The position numbers were made by a program, and so were the translations under genes. Below, piece by piece: positions 18,250 through 26,895 of a DNA stretch of 64,000 nucleotides. Within the stretch, counting starts at the first letter, position 1, and each line of letters begins with the position of its first letter. This stretch comes from UKL13-3 sp044353855. GTDB lineage: Bacteria > Bacteroidota > Bacteroidia > UKL13-3. The notes under the pieces are model-generated. The model ran no database searches and had not been told where the DNA came from. It was given only the letters and a program-made list of their open reading frames with translations. The stretch covers positions 314,915 to 378,914 of the forward strand of contig JBILBF010000003.1 in the NCBI GenBank assembly GCA_044353855.1, written 5' to 3'.

Positions 18250-19238
18250 GACCTTATATCTATATACTATTCATTATTATAAATTGTTTAGGCTTCGTTT
18301 CATGTGAAAAAGAAGAGACTCCCATTACACTTCCTCCTAAACCCAAAGATGCAAAATTATTATCTGCTGACATGGGAAAAGATTATACAACTCAGGTATA
18401 TATAAATTTGTCAACTGGAGTTACTACTTCGGTTGATAATCAATGTTGGGATCTTGCATTTGATGCATCACCAAGTGGCACTGCTATCTTTCAAAATAGT
18501 GGAAAGGGTATTTTAACTTCGAATACAGGTTATAAAATTTTCAAACGTAAACGAGCACCACAACCATCCGAATTTAAATGGGATTCGCCAACAGGAATGG
18601 AAGATTCGCTAGCCTTACGCGGTTGTACAATTGGTAATACGTGTACAGATTCAGTATATATAATTAACCGAGGTAAACAATTAGAATGGTTTCAATTTAA
18701 AATCATAAGTGTAAATCAAGAACGGTATATTATTGAGTTTTCTGACATGCTTCATACCTATACCAAACAGGTAACAATACCTAAAGACCCCTCTAAAAAA
18801 CAGGTTTACTTTTCATTTGAACAAGGAGGACAATTCCTAAGTTTTGAACCTGCACTAAATGATTGGCATCTTTGTTTTATGAAATATAGATGGATTTATT
18901 ATGAATTTAATCCGCCACTTCAATATATTGTTTGTGGTGCATTTATCAATACCAAATTTCTTTCGGTTGCTATTGATAGTACTACTTCATTTTATGACAT
19001 TTCAAAGTCTAGTACAACATCATACTTATATAAAACAAACCGAGATATTATTGGATTTGACTGGAAAACAGCCGATCTTGGTAATTTGAGCAGTGTAAAG
19101 TATACGATAAGAAAACATGTTAATTATATAATTAAAGAAAATGGAAACGACCCCAACATATACAAATTACGTTTTCTAGATTTTTACAATGCACAAGGGG
19201 TTAAAGGGAATGCCCAATTTGAAGTACAAATATTGTAA
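18246..19238 (+). CDS. HmuY-family lipoprotein
   Basis: ATG 18246 overlaps the receptor stop as ATGA, so the two are translationally coupled. The 330-residue protein has a lipoprotein signal (IIINCLGFVSC) and HmuY-like blocks: SADMGKDYTTQVYINLSTG, NQCWDLAFDASPSG and, near the end, GFDWKTADL and KLRFLDFYNAQG. Two more cysteines (RGCTIGNTC) lie near residue 125. HmuY lipoproteins sit on the outer membrane and hand haem to a TonB-dependent receptor. That fits the receptor gene just upstream, but other ligands are possible in this large family. Confidence 0.85.
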   Translation: MRPYIYILFIIINCLGFVSCEKEETPITLPPKPKDAKLLSADMGKDYTTQVYINLSTGVTTSVDNQCWDLAFDASPSGTAIFQNSGKGILTSNTGYKIFKRKRAPQPSEFKWDSPTGMEDSLALRGCTIGNTCTDSVYIINRGKQLEWFQFKIISVNQERYIIEFSDMLHTYTKQVTIPKDPSKKQVYFSFEQGGQFLSFEPALNDWHLCFMKYRWIYYEFNPPLQYIVCGAFINTKFLSVAIDSTTSFYDISKSSTTSYLYKTNRDIIGFDWKTADLGNLSSVKYTIRKHVNYIIKENGNDPNIYKLRFLDFYNAQGVKGNAQFEVQIL

Positions 19239-19248
19239 GAAAACACGA

Positions 19249-20502
19249 TTACATAATCTGAATTTTAACTTCGTTGATTCGGGTATTAGAAATAGAAATA
19301 ATAGAAAAACGATACTTACCAATTTCAATTACTTCACCTCTAACAGGAATACTTTCGTGAAGAGCAAATATGTAGCCTCCTAATGTATGATATTCGCCTT
19401 CAGGTATATTTAGCTCGTATTTATTATTTAAATAATCTACTTCCAATCTTGCAGAAAAGATAAAAATATTGTCATCTAGTTTTTTTTCAGTGAGTTGATC
19501 AACATCATGCTCATCTTCAATTTCACCAAAAATCTCTTCCATAATATCTTCAATAGTAACCACTCCAGCAGTTACTCCTAATTCATCAACAACTAAAGCA
19601 ATACTTTTATGTGTTCGGGTAAATTGATTTAATAACTCATTAGCAGGCATTGTTTCAGTAGTTATTTCAATTGGAATTACAATGCTTCTAATACTAGATG
19701 GTTTTTTAAAAATATCTTTTTGATGTACATAACCAATAATATGATCGCTGCTACCTTGATGCACTAAAATTTTTGATAAACCAGTAGCAACAAATTTTTG
19801 ATACAACTCCTCCACACTAGATGCCATATTAATACTTACAAGCTCAGTTCTGGGAGTCATACAATCTCTAACTTTGACATGAGCAAAATCCAAAGCATTT
19901 TTAAACATTTCGGTATCTACATCTGCATCATCATCTAAATCTTCTGCACTTTCTGCAATATATTGATCCAAATCTACCCTACTAAATACGGGAGTGTTCT
20001 CATTAAAGTTTAACCTGAATAATTTATTTAAAATAAGTTCAGCTAACCAAGTAATAAAATGAACCAAAGGCCAAAAGAGATAATACGTTATTAAAAATGG
20101 AACAGCTAATACCCTTAAAATGATATCGGGATTTAACCTAAATAAAACTTTAGGAATAAACTCACCTGTAACTAAAACAATTGCAGTTGAGATGATACTT
20201 GATAAAAATAACAACAAAAAAGTGTTCGTCATTGTACTAGGGATCCATAAATTTAAATATGGATTTAAAAAAGCAGCCATATAAATACCATATACAACCA
20301 ACCCAATATTATTACCAACAAGTGTAGTGCTTATAAATTTTGAAGGATTATTAACAAAAGGAGATAATATCCTAGCCGAAATACTTCCTTGTTTATTTTT
20401 CAGTTCAATCAACAATTTATTTGCTGTAATAAATGCAATTTCCATTCCAGCGAAAAATGCTGATGTCAAAACACTTAAAACAATAATGAGTATATTATCC
20501 AT
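19249..20502 (-). CDS. CNNM/CBS-domain membrane protein (hemolysin C/CorC type)
   Basis: The 417-residue protein has an N-terminal CNNM (DUF21) domain with three to four membrane helices (SAFFAGMEIAFITANKL, VGNNIGLVVYGIYM). Two CBS domains (VRDCMTPRTELVSI, VVDELGVTAGVVTIEDIMEEIFGEIEDEHD) and a C-terminal CorC_HlyC domain (GEYHTLGGYIFALHESIPVRGE) follow. Related proteins export Mg2+ or Co2+, and in flavobacteria the paralogue GldE is linked to gliding. Function here is most likely divalent-cation homeostasis. It is the last gene of the minus-strand birA-coaX-OMP-lptC run and lies 53 bp after the small ORF at 20556-20729. Confidence 0.88.
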   Translation of the reverse strand: MDNILIIVLSVLTSAFFAGMEIAFITANKLLIELKNKQGSISARILSPFVNNPSKFISTTLVGNNIGLVVYGIYMAAFLNPYLNLWIPSTMTNTFLLLFLSSIISTAIVLVTGEFIPKVLFRLNPDIILRVLAVPFLITYYLFWPLVHFITWLAELILNKLFRLNFNENTPVFSRVDLDQYIAESAEDLDDDADVDTEMFKNALDFAHVKVRDCMTPRTELVSINMASSVEELYQKFVATGLSKILVHQGSSDHIIGYVHQKDIFKKPSSIRSIVIPIEITTETMPANELLNQFTRTHKSIALVVDELGVTAGVVTIEDIMEEIFGEIEDEHDVDQLTEKKLDDNIFIFSARLEVDYLNNKYELNIPEGEYHTLGGYIFALHESIPVRGEVIEIGKYRFSIISISNTRINEVKIQIM

Positions 20503-20555
20503 ATTTATATTTTTGCTGAATTGTTAAATTATCAATTCTGAATATCTTACCAAAA

Positions 20556-20729
20556 CTATAGTCCAAACTTTTTCCATTGCTTGTAAAAAATCACTCCAAA
20601 AAGAATTGACAGTACACAAAATAGGTAACCTTTGTCTTTAAAAAAGTTTTCAAAAACAGCTATATATATGCATACAAGCATAGATAGAACTGAAAGTACT
20701 AACCAATTGTAGATGATTATTTTTTGCAT
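20556..20729 (-). CDS. Small 57-aa two-helix membrane protein
   Basis: A 57-codon ORF starts at an ATG that overlaps the lptC stop by one base (TAATG), which supports translational coupling. The product has two hydrophobic segments (IIIYNWLVLSVLSMLVCMYI and GYLFCVLSILFGVIFYK) joined by a short charged turn (FENFFKDK) and a basic end (QWKKFGL). I do not recognise it. Its place between lptC and a CNNM protein suggests a part in the cell envelope. Short length makes it easy to miss in automatic annotation. Confidence 0.68.
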   Translation of the reverse strand: MQKIIIYNWLVLSVLSMLVCIYIAVFENFFKDKGYLFCVLSILFGVIFYKQWKKFGL

Positions 20730-21271
20730 TATTTTTTTAAACTAATAACACCTCTAATACTAAAAATTTTATATTTAGTAAATTCAGTATTTGATTCAAA
20801 ACCATCGCCCATTATTATTTCATCTTTTGTTGTAATTCTAACAAATTTATCTGAATATATTTTTTGTTTGACTTCGTCCCAAATAAGCTCTTCAGTGTTT
20901 AATGAATCACCTTTATTGTTAACAAGAATTACATCATTGCGAGCAATCATTTTTTTATCTCTATCATACCTAATTGCATATTTAGATTTTAAAGAGCTTT
21001 CTGCTTTTTTATTTCTATTGTAAAAATAAACAGTTATCCCTTTTTGCATAACAGTTTCCATGCGAACATCAGAAGCATAACGCTCAAGTAAAGGCGTAAA
21101 TAATTTTGCTTTTGTATATCCAGAATCGGTATAGGTAATATAGATATTTTTACCTGTTTCCAATGGCAAATTAATTCGTTCATTCATCACCTTATCTTTT
21201 ACTTCATCGCTGGTGCATGCAGTAAAAATAGAGATAAAGACGACTGTAGTAAAAAACCATCTTTTAGTCAT
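20729..21271 (-). CDS. lptC: LPS export ABC transporter periplasmic protein LptC
   Basis: The 180-residue protein has a lipoprotein-like signal (VVFISIFTAC) and a beta-jellyroll body typical of LptC: ITYTDSGYTKAKLFTPLLERY near residue 45, GITVYFYNRNKK, then repeated short strands (MIARNDVILVNNKGDSLNTEELIWDE, FVRITTKDEIIMGDGFES). LptC links LptB2FG in the inner membrane to LptA in the periplasm during lipopolysaccharide export. The motif LNTEELIWDE is common in Bacteroidota LptC. It overlaps the upstream outer-membrane protein gene by 8 bp and the downstream small ORF by 1 bp, within one operon. Confidence 0.9.
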   Translation of the reverse strand: MTKRWFFTTVVFISIFTACTSDEVKDKVMNERINLPLETGKNIYITYTDSGYTKAKLFTPLLERYASDVRMETVMQKGITVYFYNRNKKAESSLKSKYAIRYDRDKKMIARNDVILVNNKGDSLNTEELIWDEVKQKIYSDKFVRITTKDEIIMGDGFESNTEFTKYKIFSIRGVISLKK

Positions 21272-22553
21272 ATTTGTAGCGTTGAAACCATTTATCGCTA
21301 AAATTAAGGCCCAGAATAAACCTGAAATATTCTTCTTTTATCAAGTTATTATCTGTAGTTCCTTTCACAAAATATTCTGCCGAGAGGTTTATTCGAGATT
21401 TTGATTTACCTAATGGCATTCCCATACCAACCGACAATCCATAAGTTGAAATGCGGGTATCAGATAAGATTATATTTCCGTTATCATATCTAAGTCCTGC
21501 CCTATATTCTATTCGTTTAAAATAATTTTTGTAATCCAATATATTGGGAATAAAACTTCCACCTACTGAAACCCCCAAACTATTGGTGAGGGAAGTAACC
21601 CGACCAAACTCTCGATAACTAGACCAATTGGTATAGTTTACATCCGTATTAACAAACCAATGATCTTTTTTCTCGTAACTAATCCCTGAACTTACGGTAT
21701 AAGGCATCCTAATAAAACCTTCAACATCATTTTTATAATATTGTGTATCGCCAAAGTAGCCTGTACCTCCAACACCTAATGACCTTACAAATTGATCTTC
21801 TTTCGCTTTTAAATTTGTAGCCAACGTATAATTTGAACCAACCACTAGCGTGTATTTATCTTTACGAATTCCTTTGATTATATCTTTATGATATTGAGCT
21901 CCAAATTGATATTGCATATCACGAACAACCCGTCTACGTGTTTCGGCAATATTACTTTGATTAAACTGTTTTGGAATGATGAGTTTTTGCTCAAGCGTTG
22001 TTTGGCCAAAAATATAGTTAGCATTAAATCCTATTGATAAATTTTTAAACAGCTTTGCACCCAACCCAAAGTGAAATCTAGACAACCCTCCAGTACCTTT
22101 CATTTCTGTGACAGCAGTAAAATCAGGGTATTGATTGGGGGTAGAAACATTATAGCCAAGAGAACTATAAGGAGACAAGCCAAATACCATTCCAATACTT
22201 CTTTTAATTGAAATTGGCATACCTATCCAAAAATACGAAAATGAATAATTTTCAACTGAGCTTTGAAAACGGCCTTTACTAATTGTACCAGGAGAAAACA
22301 TTACACCACCATCAATGACTGTATACTTTAATGCTGAAAAAGAAGCAGCATTATAGACATTAACATCCGCTGACTTACGCATACCTTGGGCTACTTGTCC
22401 CATTGAAGACTGAGTAGCAGAACCATAATATTGCATTTCGCCAATACCAATAATTGAATAAGGTGATTGAGTTAAATTTTGAGCATTAACATGACCTACT
22501 AAAAGGGATGTAACCAATAAAAATATAAATAGCCTTGAGGCTTTATTTTGCAT
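21264..22553 (-). CDS. Outer-membrane beta-barrel protein (FadL/OmpP1-like)
   Basis: The 429-residue protein has a Sec signal peptide ending at HVNAQ and then NLTQSPYSIIGIGEMQYYG, a start seen in Bacteroidota FadL-like channel proteins. The body alternates short aromatic and polar strands (MPISIKRSIGMVFGLSPYSSLG, LSIGFNANYIFGQT, RIEYRAGLRYDNGNI) and ends with a barrel-type strand. It may be an outer-membrane transporter for hydrophobic compounds or play an envelope-assembly role. It overlaps coaX by 11 bp and lptC by 8 bp, so it belongs to the operon. Substrate is unknown. Confidence 0.78.
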   Translation of the reverse strand: MQNKASRLFIFLLVTSLLVGHVNAQNLTQSPYSIIGIGEMQYYGSATQSSMGQVAQGMRKSADVNVYNAASFSALKYTVIDGGVMFSPGTISKGRFQSSVENYSFSYFWIGMPISIKRSIGMVFGLSPYSSLGYNVSTPNQYPDFTAVTEMKGTGGLSRFHFGLGAKLFKNLSIGFNANYIFGQTTLEQKLIIPKQFNQSNIAETRRRVVRDMQYQFGAQYHKDIIKGIRKDKYTLVVGSNYTLATNLKAKEDQFVRSLGVGGTGYFGDTQYYKNDVEGFIRMPYTVSSGISYEKKDHWFVNTDVNYTNWSSYREFGRVTSLTNSLGVSVGGSFIPNILDYKNYFKRIEYRAGLRYDNGNIILSDTRISTYGLSVGMGMPLGKSKSRINLSAEYFVKGTTDNNLIKEEYFRFILGLNFSDKWFQRYKYD

Positions 22554-23277
22554 TGTATTGAAGTATTTTATGTAGCCCGTACAAAACTAAATCGGGTGCT
22601 GCAAATATGCTCTTTTTCGTGTGTTTATCAAACTCTCCTGCATCTCCCCCACAAAGTAATACTTGAATGTTGCCAAATTGTTGTTCATAAAGGGTAATCA
22701 TTTCATTTATTTCACCTAATAATCCATAATAAACACCCGATAACATGCTTGTTTGTGTTGAGTTTCCAATAAATGAATGGATAGGCTCATAATCAAACAA
22801 AGGCAACTTTTGTGTAAAATGATTTAGTGCATTTAACCTCATTTGCAGTCCTGGTGAAATTGATCCTCCTAAATAATTTCTGTTAGCTGTTACAATATCA
22901 TAAGTAACACATGTTCCTAAATCAATAATTAAACAAGTTGTGTTGTCAAAAAAACTAATTGCGCCCGCAACACTAGCAACTCTATCCATTCCTAAAGTAA
23001 GAGGAGTGCTATATAAGTTATGGAATGGTACAGGTAAGTCAGAAGTTAGCTGTGTATATTGCGTTTTTGTCTTTAATAAATGAGTAAGCTCATCTGATTC
23101 GATAAAGACATTGCAAACTATAGACTTAGTTGGTTGGTAGGTATCAATCAACTTATCAACTACACCAAAATCGTTATTGGCAAATTCGAGTCGCTCAATC
23201 AATTTGTTGTGTATAAAGATTGCTGCTTTTGCTCGTGTGTTGCCAATATCTATTACCAAATTATGTGTTAGCTCCAT
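22543..23277 (-). CDS. coaX: Type III pantothenate kinase
   Basis: CoaX phosphorylates pantothenate, the first step of coenzyme A synthesis, and is not feedback-inhibited by CoA. The 244-residue protein has the ASKHA-fold signatures: the phosphate-1 loop VIDIGNTRAKAAIF at the N-terminus, the GMDRVASVAGA segment near residue 97, IIDLGTCVTYDIV near residue 117, GGSISPGLQMR and the C-terminal LLCGGDAGEF. The length is typical. It overlaps birA by 10 bp and the downstream outer-membrane protein gene by 11 bp. Confidence 0.95.
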   Translation of the reverse strand: MELTHNLVIDIGNTRAKAAIFIHNKLIERLEFANNDFGVVDKLIDTYQPTKSIVCNVFIESDELTHLLKTKTQYTQLTSDLPVPFHNLYSTPLTLGMDRVASVAGAISFFDNTTCLIIDLGTCVTYDIVTANRNYLGGSISPGLQMRLNALNHFTQKLPLFDYEPIHSFIGNSTQTSMLSGVYYGLLGEINEMITLYEQQFGNIQVLLCGGDAGEFDKHTKKSIFAAPDLVLYGLHKILQYNAK

Positions 23278-24068
23278 ATCAATTCTTTAACATTAAACAG
23301 TTGTAAATCGCCATTTACCATCATTTTTAATCTTCCGGCATCATCAATCCCTATTGGCGTAGCCATTATATTGGAACCTTGATATTGGAATTGGGAAGGT
23401 ATATTTTTTTTATATAATACTGCATGGTATTGTAACCATAATTGTTCAGTATCATTTTGTATTAGTTGTTGGTATCGATTCGTTAAACAATTTCGTATAA
23501 GTTGAGTACACACTTCAATATTATAGAGTTGATTGGTAAACTGAATTAATGAACACGCTTTGGAGGTAGAAAAATGTACTTGATTGATGTTTAATCCTAT
23601 TCCTATAATAGCATGCTTGATTAAATTCCCTTGAATTCCATTTTCGATTAATAAACCAGCCATTTTTGAGTGGTTAACATAAATATCATTTGGCCATTTA
23701 ATACAAACTTGTTCATAAGGTAATTGCGCTTTTGTAAAATCATGAAGTGCTAGGCACATTGCGATATTTAAATACACCTGTTTATCAACTGAAATATCCG
23801 GTTTTAAGATCCAAGAACATAATATATTCTCACCTTTTTGAGATTCCCAACCATTCAATTCTTGACCCCTTCCTTTGTATTGAAAATTTGCTCTGATAAG
23901 CGTTCCATGTTGGGCTTCGTCTTTTTCTATTAATTGCTTTGCCAAGTCGTTGGTAGAACCAACTTCATCAAGTAGAACAATACCTGTATTGAATGAAAAT
24001 GTTGAGTTGTGAGACAAAATGCTAAATTTGCATGCAAATATATGATTTGTGTGTGTATCAACTACCAT
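23268..24068 (-). CDS. birA: Biotin--[acetyl-CoA-carboxylase] ligase
   Basis: This enzyme attaches biotin to the carboxyl carrier protein of acetyl-CoA carboxylase. It is the single-domain form: the BPL catalytic core is present with VGSTNDLAK, the biotin-binding KGRGQELNGWES loop (the GRGRxGxxW motif), CIKWPNDIYVNHSKMAGLLIE and a short C-terminal domain. There is no N-terminal HTH, so it is not a biotin repressor. The frame is open to an ATG at 24116, but that overlaps the divergent rsfS start by 16 bp. ATG 24068 (266 aa) leaves 32 bp between the two genes. The true start may be later still. Confidence 0.88.
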   Translation of the reverse strand: MVVDTHTNHIFACKFSILSHNSTFSFNTGIVLLDEVGSTNDLAKQLIEKDEAQHGTLIRANFQYKGRGQELNGWESQKGENILCSWILKPDISVDKQVYLNIAMCLALHDFTKAQLPYEQVCIKWPNDIYVNHSKMAGLLIENGIQGNLIKHAIIGIGLNINQVHFSTSKACSLIQFTNQLYNIEVCTQLIRNCLTNRYQQLIQNDTEQLWLQYHAVLYKKNIPSQFQYQGSNIMATPIGIDDAGRLKMMVNGDLQLFNVKELIWS

Positions 24069-24100
24069 CACAAAATCAAGCAATAAGTTAGTAGAGACGG

Positions 24101-24676
24101 ATGAAAACAACAACAACGAAGACAGCAGCTAAAACAGCGGCACCCAAAAAGGCGGCACCCAAAAAGGCGGCACCCAAAAAAGTAGCAGTAAAAACTGCAA
24201 CACGCAAAAACGAAAGAACACCCGAACAATTAGCAGAGGCTCACGAGTTGGCCAATAAAAAAACTCCCATTGCCAAAACACGTAAAATAACCAAATCCAA
24301 TAAGCCATCTATCAAACCTGCATCCAACTCATTAGAGTTAGCCTTGCAAGTAGCTCAGGGAATGTTTGAACGAAAAGCTGAAGACATTAAAATATTGGAC
24401 ATGCGAAATGTAAAAGGAGCTTCAGCTGATTTTTTTGTAATAAGCCATGCAGCTTCTGATAAGCAAGTAGAAGCAATAGCCAACTCTGTAGAAGAAGAAG
24501 TTGAAAAACAGAGTAACGAATGGCCACGCCACCGTGAAGGACAAGTAAACAATGAATGGGTATTGCTGGATTACTTTGATGTAGTAGCCCATATTTTTCA
24601 ACAAGAAAAACGTGAATTTTATGCTGTAGAAGAATTATGGGGTGATGCCATTTTAGTTGACTTTGAAGGACGATAA
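24101..24676 (+). CDS. rsfS: Ribosomal silencing factor RsfS with basic N-terminal extension
   Basis: RsfS binds ribosomal protein uL14 and blocks subunit joining, lowering translation in slow growth. The RsfS/Iojap domain takes up about residues 78-185: LELALQVAQGMFERKAEDIKI-type start, ADFFVISHAASDKQVEAIA, then WVLLDYFDVVAHIF and FYAVEELWGDA. The preceding 75 residues are an Ala/Lys/Pro/Thr-rich tail with three AAPKK units, resembling histone H1-type tails, so at 191 residues it is much longer than the usual 110-130. The tail is encoded by an exact 15-bp tandem repeat and is predicted to be disordered. A strong terminator follows. Confidence 0.93.
   Translation: MKTTTTKTAAKTAAPKKAAPKKAAPKKVAVKTATRKNERTPEQLAEAHELANKKTPIAKTRKITKSNKPSIKPASNSLELALQVAQGMFERKAEDIKILDMRNVKGASADFFVISHAASDKQVEAIANSVEEEVEKQSNEWPRHREGQVNNEWVLLDYFDVVAHIFQQEKREFYAVEELWGDAILVDFEGR
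24137..24181 (+). repeat. 15-bp tandem repeat inside rsfS
   Basis: The unit GCGGCACCCAAAAAG occurs three times head to tail (24137, 24152 and 24167; the last copy ends in A instead of G) and encodes AAPKK. Unit length is a multiple of three, so gain or loss of copies keeps the frame. Confidence 0.9.
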
Positions 24677-24693
24677 TTAAACCGTAGCTAAAT

Positions 24694-24730
24694 AAAAAGC
24701 CCAACTGACTAAAATTCAGTTGGGCTTTTT
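24694..24730. terminator. Bidirectional terminator after rsfS
   Basis: AAAAAGCCCAACTGA pairs perfectly with TCAGTTGGGCTTTTT (15 bp, 7-nt loop). It lies between the convergent rsfS and LytTR regulator genes. Confidence 0.92.
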
Positions 24731-24751
24731 TATTTGTAAAACATCATATGC

Positions 24752-25477
24752 TTAAAGACTCATCATTTCTTTAAACTTAACAGATTGCCTGCGGCTAACT
24801 TCTACTTTGACGCCATCTTTTAGATAGATAAGAAATCCAGAATTGAAAAAAGGTTCAATTTTATCGATAAAACGGAGGTTAATTATTTGTTGCCGGTTGG
24901 CTCTAAAAAAAAGACCCTTACTTAAACGTTCATCTAGAGCATTCAAGGTTTTATGAATAAGAGGTTGGTTGTTATCAAAAAATATTTTTGCATAATTACC
25001 AGCCGATTCTATCATACGAATATCAGTTAGTTTGACGAACCAACATTTATCCCCATCTCTTATAAATACTTGATCATTTTCAGCTAATTTTATTCTGTCC
25101 TTATCAATTATATTATCACTAAGTAGTTTGTTAACTTTCCCAATAGCTTCTCGCAGGCGTTGGGTTTGTATTGGTTTTAATAAATAATCAAGTGCATTTA
25201 CTTCAAATGCTTTGATTGCAAATTCATTATAGGCCGTGGTAAAAACTACACAAGGTGTTTCAATTAACTCCTCCAATAAATCAAAACCGTTTTTTTCGGG
25301 CATTTCAATATCTAAAAACATCAATTGAGGTTTTAACTTATCAATCAATTCAATTGCTTCATCAGCATTGTTAGCCTCACCAATAATATCTATTTCGGAA
25401 AATTCTTTGAGTAAGTTTTTTAACCCTTCGCGGGCTAATTTTTCATCATCAATTATAATAGTAGTTATACTGTTCAT
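24752..25477 (-). CDS. LytTR-family response regulator
   Basis: The 241-residue protein joins a CheY-like receiver (about residues 1-125; DDEKLAREGLKNLL, acceptor Asp in LMFLDIEMPEKNG, Thr in FTTAYNEFAIKAFE, Lys in LLKPIQ) to a LytTR DNA-binding domain (about 140-240; MIESAGNYAKIFF, NRQQIINLRFIDK, GVKVEVSRRQSVKF). It is the partner of the LytS-like kinase encoded just upstream, whose stop overlaps its start by 4 bp. Target genes are unknown. Confidence 0.94.
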   Translation of the reverse strand: MNSITTIIIDDEKLAREGLKNLLKEFSEIDIIGEANNADEAIELIDKLKPQLMFLDIEMPEKNGFDLLEELIETPCVVFTTAYNEFAIKAFEVNALDYLLKPIQTQRLREAIGKVNKLLSDNIIDKDRIKLAENDQVFIRDGDKCWFVKLTDIRMIESAGNYAKIFFDNNQPLIHKTLNALDERLSKGLFFRANRQQIINLRFIDKIEPFFNSGFLIYLKDGVKVEVSRRQSVKFKEMMSL

Positions 25478-26511
25478 ATTGGAATCGTAATTTGGGTGTG
25501 TACTTTGTTAGAGTCTATATTTTTAATTAAAAAAGAAGCTTTATCGTCATACAAGAGTTTCAACCTTTCTTGTGTATTTACAACCCCTACACCTTCATGT
25601 TCCTCTTTGGGTTGATAATACCCAGAGTTGATAATGTCCAATTGTAAAGCACTCTTAACAATTTGTGCTGAAATCAATATTTCGCCTCCTTGTTTTAAGG
25701 CTGATATTCCATGTTTTACAGCGTTTTCTGCAAGTGTTTGCAACATCATGGGTGGTATTTGGCATTCATTAGCATCAGCATCAATATCAAAAATGATTGT
25801 CAACCTATCATCAAATCTTATTTTTTCAATTGCTAAATAATCGGTTACTGTTTTCAATTCCTCTTTAAGCATTACCGTTTTGTATTTTCCCATTTGCAAT
25901 GAGCTGCGCAACAAATTGGATAGTTGTGTAATAGCTGTTTTACTCAACTCAGGATTCATATCAACTAACGTGCGAATACTATTAAGTGAGTTGAATAAAA
26001 AATGAGGATTAAGCTGGGTTTTTAAATTATTATATTGGTTTTCTTTTATGGTAGCTTCCAACTGATAACGATCCCTTTCTGCTTCGATTAAGCGCTCCCA
26101 ATATTGAAATAAATGGTAGGTAAGGGACCACAACAAAACGTATTTACTTACGTTAAAAAAATAGCCTAAAAATGTTGAAATGGTGATGGGTTCATTTTGC
26201 AATACAGGATACGTAAATCGATCGAGCCAAATATTAATAATCGTTAAAAAAAAGGACATCAAAACAACACCAAAAATACCGCGAGGAATAATTTTATATA
26301 ACGGATAATTAAGCCAACCCAAACGAATAAGAAACACACGATACAAGTGGGTAACTGCTATACCTAACATAAAATTGGCGACAGCATTGGTCAATAATTT
26401 CCACGTTAGTCCATCAATACCAATATACGTTGATAACTCTAGGATGGTAAACAAAAACCATCCACCCAATTGGCATAACCAATACAGTTTCTCTTTTTTA
26501 ATCGCTTTCAT
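25474..26511 (-). CDS. LytS-like sensor histidine kinase (His_kinase family)
   Basis: The 345-residue protein has four membrane helices in the first 140 residues and then a His_kinase (PF06580) domain with the phospho-acceptor His in LNPHFLFNSLNSIRTL (near residue 195). A HATPase domain follows with intact boxes: N-box LAENAVKHGIS, D/G1 DIINSG and G2 GVGVVNTQERLKLLY. It should autophosphorylate and pass the phosphate to the LytTR regulator that overlaps its 3' end. The signal is unknown; no extracytoplasmic sensor domain is visible. A small lipoprotein gene lies 7 bp upstream. Confidence 0.93.
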   Translation of the reverse strand: MKAIKKEKLYWLCQLGGWFLFTILELSTYIGIDGLTWKLLTNAVANFMLGIAVTHLYRVFLIRLGWLNYPLYKIIPRGIFGVVLMSFFLTIINIWLDRFTYPVLQNEPITISTFLGYFFNVSKYVLLWSLTYHLFQYWERLIEAERDRYQLEATIKENQYNNLKTQLNPHFLFNSLNSIRTLVDMNPELSKTAITQLSNLLRSSLQMGKYKTVMLKEELKTVTDYLAIEKIRFDDRLTIIFDIDADANECQIPPMMLQTLAENAVKHGISALKQGGEILISAQIVKSALQLDIINSGYYQPKEEHEGVGVVNTQERLKLLYDDKASFLIKNIDSNKVHTQITIPI

Positions 26512-26518
26512 TAAGTTA

Positions 26519-26710
26519 TTAAGCTCTTTTGGGTTGTGCCAATCTCATCGTTGAAATGGGTGCACACAATACAAATTGGGTTGGTTTACTAACGCTTTTA
26601 ATTTGATATGATACTTTTTGTGGTGGATGTTGTTTGCTCGTTTTACTGCAAGTACCAGGCAACAATGCGCCAAACCCTAAAAGCATAACAACTAAAAATG
26701 GGTGTTTCAT
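26519..26710 (-). CDS. Small lipoprotein upstream of the LytS-like kinase
   Basis: From ATG 26710 (MKHPFLVVMLLGFGALLPGTC) the frame gives 63 residues with a lipoprotein signal and a basic, otherwise featureless tail rich in Lys, Pro and Ser. It ends 7 bp before the kinase start, so it would be the first gene of that operon. I recognise no family. The signal peptide and the spacing are the only support. Confidence 0.45.
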   Translation of the reverse strand: MKHPFLVVMLLGFGALLPGTCSKTSKQHPPQKVSYQIKSVSKPTQFVLCAPISTMRLAQPKRA

Positions 26711-26895
26711 AGTATGTGTTTGAGTATACATCGAAGCTAACCAGATTTACGATTTTGGTTGTGTAATTTCCACAATGGGTAAAAAAATGTTATGAATGGG
26801 GGTTAAAGTGGTTGATATTTTAGTCAAATCCAAATCATTGTGGGTAAACGCATTTTGTGGGTTCGCTTTAAAAGTCAACTTTTGATTGAGAGAAC

